A stretch of 64,000 nucleotides of DNA from Gaeumannomyces sp. JS-464 (GCA_002197995.1 NGZR01000002.1:5704001-5768000), one strand, 5' to 3'. Counted from the stretch's first letter, positions 29,391 to 41,907 are shown. The notes: a model not told the origin generated them from the letters alone. Numbers and translations are program-made.

Positions 29391-31326
29391 GTGTCCTCCG
29401 CACAAGTCCCCCGAAGGGCAAACATCCGAGGGATGCTATGTCATGCACCGATCAGAGAGGAGCTGCCGCACGCGCCGAGGGACAAGTAAGAGGGGCTCCG
29501 ATATCGAGGGCCGGGGGTTGGGATCGTCGAGCAGTCCGCCGATGCTGTCGAAAGTTGAACGATACGAGGAGGGATGGGGGAGGTTGGTCGATGCAGCGAT
29601 TCGGCGGCGGAGGAGGAGTACGATATACTGTCCAACCTAGGATACAGGGGAGGATTCTACAATGGCCAGGAGTCGGTCCGGTAACGGTTAGATCTCGGGG
29701 TGCCGTGTCGCGTATCGTTGGTTGCAGGGTCGGGAGGAGCCAGTGGCAGAGGGAGGAGGAGCAGCGGCAGAATGTGGTTTTCCAACCTCGCTCGGCTCGT
29801 CGCGAGGTACCGGACTGGAGACCAGCAGCGCGCGATGTCGGCCCAGGAAAGGGCCTCGCTCACCCCACAACAGCACCCAGGAGATGGACTGTCGATGGGG
29901 ACTAGAGATGGTGGAGGGAGGACTGGGCTGGCTGTCTGGCGGCAGCTAGACCTGGCGGCGGGACCTACCTCCCTACTATATGCGCGATGGCCTCCTGGGA
30001 GGTCTCAATCCGGCACGTCGTTCTTGCTTCTTGGAGTGCTGCGATTGCCTAGATGGGATTGATGAGGCTGGATTCGCATGGAGACGGGCCACAGATGGGG
30101 CTCAAATTCGATGTGGCACACCCGACCCAGAACCCCAACCCGGCCCAGCGAGGCCAATTTCAGGACGCTGCGGGGCGCCGTGTTTTGGCCGAGGGGACAG
30201 CACAGGCCATGCGGCCTGCACCAGCTGCGCTGCAGAAATAGAAATGTCATCAAGCCCAGGTTACGTACTACTGTGTCTTGAATTCAACAAGCGGCAATGG
30301 CATCAAGGTGAGTACCACTAACAAAAAGTAGTATCGATTGGACCCCTGGCAGAGGGCAGGACGGGACAGGACACTGGGGGCAGAAGGGAGCAGCAGGGCG
30401 ACCCCATCAACAACAGCAGAAAGACGAATGGCGGACAATCGGGGGCTGCTGGGCAAGAACGGACCGACCATCAGAGTGCGGAGCTGTCGGACTTGGTCAC
30501 CCAGCACAGCGGCGAGACTGCTCGACCATAAATCTGGCCGCAGGATGGGTGGCGAGTGGAGACCAGCGGGCTTGGTCAGGGCACACCGCAGAGGCATTCG
30601 GCGGGTTCCGGCTGCAGCCCGCTAGCCAAGCCTGCGCAGCGGCGTGGACAATGGTGAAGCCGGCGGCACCCTGCGGCCCCTGGCCGGTGTCCATCGAACC
30701 ATGCAGGCCTCGCCCCCGCTGCTTGAGCATGAGGCGCCCTCTATAAGCGACAATGCTGAGTGCGCCTCCTCCCGTGACTGAGCGAAACCCACCGTGAGCC
30801 GATAGAGGGCGAGCCATCTGCCACCGTGCAGCCACGCTCTTGTTCCGCGCTATCCAAGGTGAAGACCTCGAGTGTATGCAGTAGGTATATAAATACCATC
30901 CCCTGGCTCCGACTTTCCTTGCCTACCCACATGCCTGTCTGCCCCTCTATCTATCCGTCTTCTATCTACATCGCCCCAACACTACTATTACTCCTCCGCA
31001 CATCCCCATTCATCTGTGCCACGGCAGGACGCAGCTAGCCATCCCTTGCTGCATGCTACCCGGATATCAAATCCTACCCTCCCGCCTGCATAGCCAAAGC
31101 CTCCACCACCAAACAGGCCCATCTAGCCACCTGACCATCTTGGATGCACTCTTCTTGCTGTCGTTCATAATAACCACATCGTAGATAACATAGAGACTCT
31201 CCTGGGAGACCTGCTCTTTTACGACTGCAACCCGGACGCAACTGCACCTCCGACTCTATTCTCTGCTCCCTCCCTCACTCCCACAAGCGCCACCTACACC
31301 CCGCCATAACCCAGCCTCCACCCGCC
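29391..31326. promoter_or_regulatory. Divergent AVO3-uricase intergenic region with TATA box
   Basis: A 1.9-kb region between divergent start codons. A clear TATA-type element (GGTATATAAATACC, about 30885-30898) lies 430 bp before the uricase ATG and is followed by a pyrimidine-rich leader typical of fungal transcription starts. A 35-codon upstream ORF (30931-31038) lies in that leader. No other gene is seen. Confidence 0.55.
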
Positions 31327-32401
31327 ATGCCTAAGCTTTCCTCGGCCCGCTATGGAAAGGACAATGTCCGCGTCTACAAAGTTCACAGGGATGTCGAGAC
31401 GTGTAGGCAAGATGTGACCGAGATGACCGTGTGCTGTCTGCTCGAGGGCGATATTGAGACATCGTAAGCAAGCGAGCGAGTACAACGCGCAAATCCTCAT
31501 CACAAGATTCAACGAGACAGCGCAGGTCGACTGACGGGCAAGCAGATACACCAAGGCTGACAACAGCGTCGTTGTGGCCACCGACTCCGTCAAGAACACC
31601 ATCTACATCAAGGCCAGGGAGAACCCGGTCAACCCGCCAGAACTGTACGCCAGCATTCTGGGCCAACACTTTATCGACAAGTACAGTCACATACACGCCG
31701 CCCACGTCAAGGTCGTCGTCCACCGCTGGACCCGCATGACCATCGACGGCCAGCCGCACCCGCACTCCTTCTACCGCGACGGCCAGGAGACCCGCAATGT
31801 CGAGGTCACCGTCCGCCGCAACGCTGGGATTGTCATCCGCAGCGGCATAGTCGGCCTGACCGTGCTCAAGAGCACCGGCTCCGCCTTCCATGGCTTCGTC
31901 CGTGACGAGTTCACCACCCTGGGCGAGACCTGGGACCGCATCCTGTCCACCGACGTCGATTGCGGCTGGACATGGAAGACCATGCCCGACCTGGCCGCTG
32001 TCCGTGCCGCCGTCCCCCAGTTCGATAAGGCCTGGGAGGACGCCAGGGCCATCACCATGAAGACCTTTGCCAACGACGAGAGCGCTTCGGTGCAAAACAC
32101 CATGTACAAGATGTGCGAGCTGATCCTCGAGGCTGCGCCCGAGGTCGAGAAGGCCGACTACTCGCTCCCCAACAAGCACTACTTTGAGATCGGTGAGTGC
32201 CCCTCGAGAGAGGACCGGCCGTGCTGGGACTGGTTCTCTCTTCTCGTAATATATTTATTGGTTATGTTGCTGACCCCATCTCCTCCATTTGTAGATCTCA
32301 GCTGGCACAAGGGATTGGCAAACACCGGGAAGGACGCCGAGGTTTACGCACCCCAGTCAGGACCGAATGGCCTTATCAAGTGCGAGGTTTCCCGTACTTG
32401 A
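31327..32401 (+). CDS. uaZ: Uricase (urate oxidase), no C-terminal SKL
   Basis: Oxidises urate to 5-hydroxyisourate in purine catabolism. Exons: 31327-31463, 31546-32192 and 32295-32401, giving 296 residues. The family's active-site regions are intact: ARYGKDNVRVYKVHRD (N-terminal Lys), VVATDSVKNTIYI (Thr), TVLKSTGSAFHGFVRDEFTT, SASVQNTMYKM (Gln) and SLPNKHYFEI (Asn/His). The second intron (102 nt) is a multiple of three and has no stop, so its retention would add 34 residues with a hydrophobic stretch. The protein ends in IKCEVSRT. Aspergillus-type uricases continue for a few residues to an SKL peroxisomal signal. Here LKSK is encoded just after the stop in another frame, followed by Gln, so no SKL is recoverable by a single base change. 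The enzyme may be cytosolic, or the 3' end may contain a sequence error. Confidence 0.93.
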
Positions 32402-32942
32402 AAAGCAAGCAGCACATCATTTCAGGCTGCCCATCACATGCCATCGCATTGCGCCGGGATATACAAGGAGTCGGATAGAATGAGGGTCTCCTATGTATCT
32501 ACAATCTCATGTGCCTTTGTTGCATGCCATCTATATCGCACACAGTAGCATGCCATCTTGGGAACGTCGGGCGTCGGCATACATAGAAGATCATGCCCAG
32601 TTGCTCATGGTTGAGCTTTGGTAACTTGGAAGACTCAGCCAATGTTTTTCCTAAAGCCGAAGTAATACTCTAGCAACCCCATTAGGTCGTCAAATCTTAG
32701 ATCTGGTCATGCCGGGTGGATTCTTACACTATGATAGCAGCATAGCTCCTATGTGTTACACGAGCCCTGCCTTCGACAGAGCCCCGGTCTCCTCAAAGAG
32801 GCCGTAACAAAGCAGAAGAAAGACTGTTGACCTCGGCCGTCTAGAGGGGTACGCACTTGACGCGCTGTAACTGGCGCCGACTTGCGCCGTCATGGTATCG
32901 TCTCCTGCAGACCCGCATGGCCCATTCTCCCGCTCCCCGCTT
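32402..32942. other. Convergent uricase/MRPL23 3' flanks
   Basis: 541 bp between two convergent stop codons. No gene is seen; it presumably holds both 3' untranslated regions. Confidence 0.5.
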
Positions 32943-33581
32943 TCATATCCTCGCCTTGTCCGCCTCCCTGACGGCCTTGACTATGCTGTCCCATCCCGGA
33001 GACCCCACAGGCTTGCCCCCGAACCGGATCAGATTCTCGCGGTAGGGGTGGGCGTCGCCCTCAAAGGCCTTTAGCCTCGCTAGCCTCTTCTGGCGCAGGC
33101 GGTTCTTGGGAAGCATGCCGCTGACGGCCTTGCGTAGGACCTCGGCGCCGCCAAACTTGTCCATCAGCACGTCCATGGTGACGGAGCGCAGGGACCCCGG
33201 CCGGGTGTTGTGCCTGTAGTAGGTCTTGCGGTACTTCTTCATGCCCGTCGTGTAGAGGGCGGCGCAGTTGGTCACGACGACGTAGTCGCCGCAGTCGGTG
33301 GACGGGTCCCAGATGGGCTTGTGCTTGCCCATCAGGATGGTCGCGATGCGCGACGCCAGCCGCCCGAGGGACGGCGGGGTGGCTGCCTCGGGCGCGACGT
33401 TCTTGGCCGTCGAGAGGGCCGCGTGTGGCGCCGACGCAGACACGTGGTGCCATACGCGCGAATAGGCGAGCCGCGTCTGTTCGGGAGCGGCGGGAGAAGA
33501 GCGCGGTCAGCTAGGGAATGGCAAAGCCGGGGTCGGCGCGTGGGATGGCTGGTGACTTACTAGACCGACGGTTTGTGACAT
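32943..33581 (-). CDS. MRPL23: Mitochondrial ribosomal protein uL13m
   Basis: Large-subunit mitochondrial ribosomal protein of the L13 family. Exon 1 (33581-33561) encodes only MSQTVGL. After an 84-nt intron (GTAAGT...ACAG), exon 2 (33476-32943) encodes the remainder, for a total of 184 residues. Family features: TRLAYSRVWHHVSA near the N terminus, LGRLASRIATILMGKHKP, GDYVVVTNCAALYTTG, KKYRKTYYRHNTRPGSLRSV and AVSGMLPKNRLRQKRLARLK. The C-terminal part contains GGKPVGSPGWDSIVKAVREA. The frame is clean. It is divergent from CCS1, with about 0.9 kb between the two start codons. Confidence 0.94.
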
Positions 33582-34483
33582 CCTGGAGGCTCAGCGTTTC
33601 TCCCCTCCTCTTTCCCCCCTGATGGTCTATCAAAATTTGTGTTCCCAATAGCCCAGGATTTTCCGCCTCCACCTCCTCCCTTGGGCAGCCGGACAGACTC
33701 AGCTGTATATCCGGAGTCCTGGCCTGAAAGTTGTCTGGGCAGACGCTGTGGCCTTGGCCTTGGAAATGATTGTTTAGGATGCGAAAATCAGGCTGTCGCC
33801 CATAAAACTCGCTTAGAGCAATATTACGGTCCCAATGGAAGCTGTGGTGGTGATTGCCCGAGTGCATACAGGTGTATGCACTCAATTGGTGCTGTGCGAT
33901 AGGCTGATAAGCACATAGCGAAGGTTCCATGAGGAACCCGCTTGGCCCCACACCCATGGGGAGGCCCGCATTCACCAGCCACGGCGGTCGCACGCCCAGA
34001 TGTCGACTGGAAGCCATAGCCGGCTGGATCGGATGAATGAGGTCATGTGTGAATTGGTGGGGGGGGGGGGGGGGGGGGTGGGGGGGGGGTACTCCATTGA
34101 GACTGGTCGGCTCGTGGGATGACGAAAATCCCAGTGCAGACAGTCCGGCGGGCAGCATGTATTTCAAAGCAATGAGCAAATAGAACCATGCTAGTGGGAC
34201 AGCCCTCAACGCCTAGCAAAGGTGGTGGACAACCAGAATACTAGACTCGATATAAAACCTCGAGACCCATCAACGCCCGATTGCAAACCAATTAGCCTCG
34301 ATCTGCGGATTCGCGGCCCAAGGCGTATCACTAGATCCGTGCATCGCCATCTAGGAACTAAAACCACCCAGCCGCCAATCTCGAGTGACTGCGTATCCCT
34401 TGACCCCTCTTAACTTCATTTTCGTTGCCGACCGCTCGCGGACCCAGGGCTACATCTACTTGCTATCTTTCGGATCCAGCATC
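33582..34483. promoter_or_regulatory. Divergent MRPL23-CCS1 promoter region
   Basis: 902 bp between divergent start codons. It contains a G tract at 34059-34089 (20 G, T, 10 G). A minus-strand open frame here (to 34209) is Pro/His/Ser-rich, with its Pro run encoded by the G tract, and is not convincing as a gene. Confidence 0.5.
34059..34089. repeat. Poly-G tract (G20-T-G10)
   Basis: Two G runs separated by one T, in the MRPL23-CCS1 intergenic region. It is a potential G-quadruplex former and a site where base-calling is unreliable. Confidence 0.9.
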
Positions 34484-35682
34484 ATGACTGTCAACCACTC
34501 CTTTCAGGTGAGTGGCTCGATTGGGTTTGTTTGCTTGCTTGGGCATCAGGGCCCCGGTGGCACACTTTGAGGGTTCCACGGCGATCAAAGGGTTTGCACA
34601 CCAAAGGCTGAGACAAAACGACGTCCAACAGACGCTGTTCGCTGTGCCTATGACATGTGACAGCTGCGTCAAGGACGTTTCAGAGGCGGTGCACAAGCGG
34701 CGGCATCACCAAGGTAGAGGCTAGCCTGGCAGACCAGCTGGTCGCGATAGAAGGGACAGGTCCGTTCTCAACCACCCCAAGACACAGCCCGAACATGGCT
34801 GCTGTCACCCCTTCGCCCTAGTCGGCATATGGCCTGGACAGAGGCAGCTAAGCAAGGGACTGAGGCATAGCGCCACCATCGGCCATCGTGGACGCCATCC
34901 AGACTACTGGCAGGGACGCCATCCTGCGCGGGTCGGGATCGTCAGATAGTAAGTGTCAAAACCAGCCATCATTCACATATTCACTATGAATATCTCCTTT
35001 TCGTCACAGCAGCCGAAACAAGACATCGGGGACCTTGTCTGCTACGCTGTCAAAGCATGCGGGTATCTCCCGTGACTTACACGAACGACTACTCACCACC
35101 CGTCACGCCAACCGAAAAGGCGCAGCTGTTAGCATCCTCGAGACATACCAGCATCTCAACCTGAATGAAACGCCCGAGGAGAGACACAGGCGGGAGAGGG
35201 AGGTCAGGGGCTTGGCGCGGATGGTCCAGGTGTCCCCGGCGGTGACCCTGGTGGACCTGACGGTGCGGGGCGTCTCCCCGGGCCAGTATCAAGTGACGGT
35301 GCGCGAGTATGGAGATCTGAAGGACGGTGCACTATCCGCCGGGCCCATCTGGTCCGGGACCGGGGCCGCATCCGGGCGCGCATCGGAGGGTAACGCCAGC
35401 AGGCCCAGGGGTGCTCTCGGGGTGGTGCAGGTGGACAAGAGCGGCCGCGGCAGCGCCTACTTGGAAAGCGGGTTCCAGGTGTGGGAGGTTATTGGCCACG
35501 CCATGATGGTGTCTCCCCTGGATGAGACGACGGGCGAGAGTCCCAAGAACGACGCGGACACTGTGGTTGGTGTCATTGCTCGGAGTGCTGGCATGTGGGG
35601 TAATGATAAGACCGTCTGCGCCTGCTCGGGCAAGACAATATGGGAGGAGCGGGTGGACGAGGTGCAAAAGGGGATGTTCTAG
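34484..35682 (+). CDS. CCS1: Copper chaperone for superoxide dismutase, frameshifted
   Basis: Delivers copper to Cu/Zn superoxide dismutase. Exons: 34484-34507, 34632-34759, 34871-34948 and 35120-35682. Domain 1 carries the metal site MTCDSC. The SOD-like domain 2 follows ([20 protein letters not shown]..., then [15 protein letters not shown] and [12 protein letters not shown]). The C-terminal copper motif is CAC in [19 protein letters not shown]. In exon 2 the frame breaks at about 34697-34699, between EAVHK and [20 protein letters not shown]: the exon is 128 nt where 3n+1 is needed, that is, one extra or two missing bases. Without correction translation stops about 10 codons later. No intron can bridge the gap. 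All else looks functional, so a sequence error is more likely than a pseudogene. Intron 3 ends in AAAAG. Confidence 0.88.
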
Positions 35683-38600
35683 CCGACGCCCAGAGACCGC
35701 AAGGGCTGCCTGGTGTCCATTCGCCGGCGCCTGGCTTTCCTTGGGCGCGTGTGTGCCTGTCGCTGGGAGCGTCTGTGTGCGTGAGCGACACAACATCATG
35801 TCCCGGCTAGGTAGATTATCAGGCCGCGAGTCATCCAAACATCAAGAAGCAGGATAATAATACACACCGGCAGAGGAAGGGGGGGGGGGGGGGGGGGGGA
35901 ATGGCAAAAAAAGAAATCCGCCCTTCTCGGCCGTTTGATGCAGATCCCTCGACAGACAAGAAACAACCCGCTCCGTCCCACCATCTACAGACCGGAAGGC
36001 AAACGGCAGTGACAGGTGCAAGAGACTTGAGACGAAGTCCTATCCACCCTGTCTGCGGCTGGACGGTGGGGTTGAGCGGTGTCAATGCTTGGGTAGCAGC
36101 GGCAGCATGGCAAGCCCAGGGGCTCGTCGGGAAGGACGCTGATTCGCGCATTGAGACTGGATCGAAAAGCTACGAGGTGCCGGCGTAGTAAGATCCACGA
36201 TAGGAGTGCAGGGATGTGAAATGGAAGGGCGAAGCCGGGGGCAAGATGAAGGGAGCCGAAAAGGAAAAACATCGCAAAGGGTGAAGGGCAGCTCTGGATC
36301 GCCTCAAGCACATCCGGACAAGGGGCCCTGGACCAGGAGCAGGACGCGAGCACGCGCAAGGATGGAAGTATTTCGGTTGCGGAGCCAAGGCCGGAGCAAA
36401 ACCATGCCCATGGCTTTTTATCGGTTTTTTCTTTCCTTTTGTTTCCTTCCCGATACAGTTTGTCTTGCGTGCGTTCGCTATGCCGTTGATACTCTGAAAC
36501 TTCAATGGGTTGTTCGAGTGTACGATACTGTTGTGTTTAGTTTTTGTTTTTATTTTTCTTCTTCTTTTTCTTCTTTTCCTCTCTCTCTCTATCTCTTTTT
36601 ATTCATTTATTTCTTCTTCCTGGCCCCCCCCCTGCTGCGATGCAACCTTCTTCTCGTCTTCTTATCGACTAGCCCCTGATTGACCTCCCTTCGGTTGCCA
36701 GAATTGCACCAAGGGACCGAGGAGTGCGAATCGGTAAATTGCCCGATTGGCGAGGGCCTTTCAACGACCTTTCGCATGCACGGTCGGGGCTCAATGGACG
36801 AGCTCACTCACTAGCCTCGGGTACACAAGAAGACATGCGCCGTGGATCGTCGTGTCTCTTCAAACAAGCTTGACAACTTGGCAAGTTTCGGAATCGTCTG
36901 CCATGGACAGCAGCACCTTGCACCCCCACTTGCCGAGCCGGAGGGAGCGCCCAAGGCGGCAGAGCCTACTTAGACACAGGTATGCTTACTTTACCGGACC
37001 GGCAGAAATGTTCCATTCGAGATCTCCATGCACAATAAAGTACGAGCAACCTAGCCAAGCAGACGCATGCTCCCCAGGCGGCTGCAGGACCTAGGTATGT
37101 ACTTTTCCGTAGAACACCAATGGAACATCCGTGCCGCTGTGTGTCGGCTGCAGGGGCGCCTGTGCTTTCTGTCACACAACACCAGCAAAGGAACGGTAGC
37201 TTGTTAGGAACGTTGTTAGGAACGGTAGCTTGTTGGTTACCTAGGCTTAGCACGTGCTTAGGTCGCGCGCATGGTCAGCAAGGCTACTACCGGGGGAGTG
37301 CATATGTGCACTTCCACGCCTGACCAATCCCGCCAGGCCAACAGGCTGCTTTAGTGACGATTTCCTCCTGCGGCATCTCCCCATCCATGTCACATCACTC
37401 TGATTGCCCCGAGCCATGTGGCAGCGAGACTGGTCACCGCCGCAGAGATGGCCGGCGCCTCGGATTAGTGCCTGGTAGGTACGGTACCGTGGCACGGCGC
37501 TGAATAAAAACCCGCAGTTCCTACAACGCGAATCGGAAACCCCGTTACCCAAATTCATCCTGTAGGTCTCTTTTCCTACTTCCTACATCTTTTCCTGTTT
37601 ATGTTTATACGGATTGCAGACTTTTATTTGGGGAACGGCCTGGCCGCCACCCACCCTTGCCACCTTGGCGCTTTGCACATCACCGTCGCCGTCGCAGCCA
37701 ACGAGCCCACGACCATGACGTGAGTTGCTAAACTATCTGATCTAAAGACAAGATGAAGCGCCCTTCGGGACACACCTGCACTGCGAATGGCCGCGGGCTA
37801 CAAAGGCACCGTAGGAAGAAGATACGGTCCCAGGCGTGGGATGGACGGATCTAAAGATCTGATTTAGATACAGCAATCGACCCACCATGTGCCCACCCAT
37901 TAGCTGGACCGGGCACAGACCGTGCCATGGGGCAGACCACACAAGAGCCTTCAGTTGATTTTGGTCGTGGCGTGCATGTTTGGCTGGAGAAATCGACTTA
38001 TGGCTGTCTCACCCCTGACCCTGACGTGTAAAGTGCACGCAGCTTCATACGCAGTCAAGCGCGCAATCTGGGATCTGGCGTGCCAAGAGATGGAGGCAAG
38101 GCACCGTCACCAATATCACATGCACGCATGAGACCCTAAAGACCTGGCTCACAGAGCAGGCCAAAGCTCGTCCCTGGCACACGGCCGTGATAGGTCGACG
38201 GCACACACATTTTTGCTCTCGGGCTTTCCTCTTTTTACTCGTCCCTTTGTTTTGCCGCCTGCCGTGGGCTGTGGCTACTATGCCCGGCTTGATCCTTCCG
38301 GTACTGGGAGTGCCGTTAACCCCTGTCAAGCGCGCTCCCTAACATCGCTCGCTCGTTCCCTGGCATGCAGAAAGGGGAATGGAAAAAGAAAGATGGGATT
38401 CTTGCCATCTCCGTGGATGGGATTCCAAGTTGTTTGGACCAGGGGGTGAGGTGACACTGGCTGGCCTTGCACGACTAAGCAAGCACCAAGATCCCCGTCT
38501 CTTTTACCTAGCTCGTCGATACTGTCCACCACAGTGGCTCTGAATCCAGTGGATTTGAGTCCGTGCCGCGGCAGACAACGGACCGTACCTGAAGAGCGGG

Positions 38601-39916
38601 CACGTCCTTCGCTCCCCAGCTGCTAGCCGCCCTTTGGAACGCCTCATGTAGGAGACGGGGCGCCACCGGCCAATGGGACCCTGGTCCTGAATCTTGGAAC
38701 ACTTGGTGGTTTTGAAAGACAAGGGTCCGATTCGCATAAGTTCCAAGATGCCTGGCGGCGCACCCTATACCGCATTGACTGGCGGGGTGGAAGATGCTGC
38801 TGGAAACACAGTGATTCTGGCGCGGCTGCGTTGCGGGCTACTGCAAGGGCTTCCCCACCACGCCGGGTTACGAAGTTGTGAAGATCTATCCGACTGCGTC
38901 CGAGCCCTCGCTCTCAGCGAGGATTAGGTACTGTATTATCGTCAACTTGCCCATGAGAGGCAATGTTAGGCAACAAGCGAGGATTGAGAGGAAACGCCCC
39001 CCACGCTCTGGAAGATTAAAAATACACATCCCGAGTGTCTTGACGACTTACTATCCATGGAGGTTGTCTGGTATACACCTGGCACGACTTGCCTGTTCCT
39101 CGCTTACTTGCGAGGGCATAACGTAGGGGTACCCGCTCACCGAGGGCGAGGCGCAGCAGGTGGGCGAATCCCACACCGTGTTTGTGCTTGCTGGCTGACT
39201 GGTCTCGCTCGCCCGCGACTTGGCATAACCACGTATTCACCCCCACAACTTTGTGCCTAAAAACACCGCCAAGCATTCGGTCCCGTTCCACAAATGGACA
39301 CACACGACGTGGGAGGTAGGGTTCAGGGAGGGGCGGCTTCACAGGAGGTCGAGTTGCTTTCGTGTGGCGTGCATCTTTTTGGCCCGAGTGAGGTCTAACT
39401 CAGGCACCAGCATGGCTCTAGCCGCCGGACGAGGGGGCGGGAGGCTGGGTGGTGTGATTCAATGTGTGCTGTCGGTATTGGATGGTTGCGGGCTGCAAGC
39501 GCTGGGAGCGAGCAAGGGATCACATTCGATCGAACAACCAACTTTGTGCGCGCCGCAGCAGCCACCAGGCCGGCCACGACTTTGACTGCTGCCCGCCAGT
39601 CCGTGCCCCTGCTGGTCCTGGTCCTGAGCGGCATTGCTCTCTGCCCCTGGGATGGAGGGGTTTGGAACATTCGATCCCCAGAGTAGCGCCCGGGCCAGGT
39701 GGTTCGATAAAGAATAGGCAAACATTCGACTTTATGCCCCCTTAAACGGTTGACAGCCATATGGTCCCAGCCTATCCGCATGTCTTCCGGAAAAACATCG
39801 ACCGAGAGACAGAGATATAGTACTGGTGGTACATGTCCACCTCCACGTCCGCAAGAGGGCGGGGAGAGAAGATTTTGTGCGTCTTCCCCGTGGGCTGTAA
39901 CTCCTGGTAGGCACCA
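35683..39916. other. Gene-poor region downstream of CCS1
   Basis: 4.2 kb with no recognised gene. It includes G(21) at 35879-35899, pyrimidine-rich sequence at 36538-36640, and copies of a CCTAGG-centred motif at about 37090 and 37239. Open frames translate to random-looking peptides. Confidence 0.5.
35879..35899. repeat. G(21) homopolymer
   Basis: Uninterrupted G run about 200 bp past the CCS1 stop codon, in the probable 3' untranslated region or its flank. Confidence 0.9.
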
Positions 39917-40528
39917 TCATCGGGAACGCTGCCAGATGGGGTTGGTCATGTACCAGACCTTCCTGTCCTTGTCCGTCCAAAGCCCAAGTGATTTACAGAG
40001 CCAAGCAACCAGCCTGCCTCTGGGCAGGGACGGCAAAGACTTCGGTCCAATATCCCGACGCAGCACATACTGTCCATATACCCAGGCAATTGGCGGGTTG
40101 GAGCCCATGACACAACCCCTGGGCACCTAGGTACCGACCTGGAGGCGCCACACGGGGAAGTCGAGGCCGTCGAAGTCAAGGCGGATGGCAACTCCAGGTT
40201 GGTGCACCCGCACATGGGCTTGAGGATACCACGTAGCGGCCCAGTCGGCCTCACCCTTGAAAGCCTGACGCAGACGCTCAAGCCACAGCGGCGCCGTTGG
40301 AAACACCAGCCCTGCCTGCTCGGCCTCGAGCGTTGGCCAGCCGCCTTCTCGCCCCTGACCACACATCGTGGTCTTGGGGCAGGGACTGGGGCTCCACTGG
40401 ACCCAGCTGCACGCCCTCCTGAAATCCGTTGTGGACAGCAGGGGATCGGGTGCACGTTACGGTCGTCATGGGCCTTCCTCACCCACGACGCACAGCTCTT
40501 CGGTCCAGCCGCTAAGCCCCACCGCCAT
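39917..40528 (-). CDS. Candidate unknown gene, about 157 aa, frame broken once
   Basis: Proposed exons on minus: 40528-40487, 40418-40139 and 40069-39917. Introns of 68 nt (GTGGGT...TTCAG) and 69 nt (GTCGGT...GACAG) keep phase. Exon 2 is 280 nt, one more than a multiple of three. The frame changes at a GGGG run (about 40356-40362), joining DHDVWSG to REGGWPTLEAEQAG. The translation is protein-like and Trp-rich, with no low complexity: LVFPTAPLWLERLRQAFKGE, then VRVHQPGVAIRLDFDGLDFP, and at the end LWTDKDRKVWYMTNPIWQRS. The third position is GC-rich, as in the recognised genes. Intron 2 contains the recurrent non-coding CCTAGG motif and a stop, which supports its being an intron. I recognise no family. 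The donor GTCGGT is unusual, so the last exon is less sure. Confidence 0.42.
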
Positions 40529-41907
40529 CGCTAGAAACGAGGGGACCCAGGGTGGTGGGCATTGATGCGTCTCCGTATCTACGTCGTGGATTGTTTCCGT
40601 TCGGCACTGGACGCCTGAATGTTCCATTCATGCCCTTTTGATCTTCCCTGCGCGTCTTCCTTCTTTTCCCGCTGCCGGTAGACGCTGGGTTGCCACACTC
40701 ATCTTCCGCAACATCCCGCCAACAGCAGCATCGCCGAGGGAGAGACGACGTGACGGGCAGACAGACAGACGCAAGCGCCAGGAAGCGGGATCGCAGTCGC
40801 TCACTTACTATGCCAGCCTACATACACCACACTTACAACTAATATCGTGCCCGCGAGCGAGGCCTAAACCCAATATCACCCGCGCCACCAACAATAATCA
40901 CATTCCTTCTTGTCCAATACAGTCGTTGCGAGCAATGCTTAGGTACAGATACTAGGCGGTTATTTTCGGGGGACACACGTACTGTGCTTTACCGCGCACG
41001 CCTTCTTTTTCCTCCTCGCCTTTTTTTTTTCCTTTTTTTTTTTTTTTTCCTTCAGTCTCCTCTTTTTTTCTTGTTCTTCCCTGCCGGAATAGAAAAGCGG
41101 TCTGGTACCCCCGACGGCTCGAGGTGTGGTAGGTTGACCTTTGGGTTTGATTCCCACTTTCATTTATTGCCCACTCGGCGTGCCTCTTTTGGTCGCTCTT
41201 CGCATCTCGTCACACAGCACCAGCACAGGCGCTTTCGCTGTCACCCCAACACGCTAACCGGCAAGCCGACCACACGCGTACGCACACACAGACGCACATC
41301 AGGCCGAGATTAGTCCCCTTGCCGCCGCCCTAAATCTCTACCTTTCGATCGACCCAACGACCTCGTCCGACCCAGGGAGGCAAGGCAAGCTGCTAGCCCG
41401 TCTTGACAGAAAACAGACAACCACCCGCGACAGGGGCTGCTCAGCTCTGTCTATCGAGCCACTCGCCTGCGACCACTCGCCCGCCAAGACCACACTAAAT
41501 TTGCTGCATCCACTGGGACTGGAACACTGGGGGCCACACGATCGGGGACCAAGCGACGGACGAGAAAAAGAAAAAGCGGGGAGCCTCCCTGTCTCGGAAC
41601 CGCGTGCTCCACCACCAGCTCTGCTGGCTGGCCCGTCCTTGGATTCTTATTAACCCAAAAATTCCCCAAATCAACCCCCCTGGCCTGCCTGCTGCAAAGC
41701 CCGCACGCTGCTGCACCACCATACCTCATCCACTTACACCCGCCCTCCGAATCGTCCACCGCACAACCACGCTGGACACGACGAGCGAGGTGCGACGGAT
41801 TGTGCCTTCAACCGCTGCGAAATCGCACGCATCCCCTCCGAGCAGGCCCAAAGCCTTCGTGACAAGAGAGGCTCCTGAAGAAATTGCCGGGCAATTGATT
41901 TAGCGCC
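40529..41907. promoter_or_regulatory. NoxR upstream region
   Basis: 1.4 kb before the NoxR ATG, with a T-rich tract at about 41021-41050. From about 41150 it is strongly pyrimidine-rich with CAC/ACC repeats, which looks like a long 5' leader. No gene is seen. Confidence 0.45.

Noticed and set aside
34059..34089. G tract as a telomere-like or centromeric repeat
   Set aside because: There is no TTAGGG periodicity and it lies between two ordinary genes.
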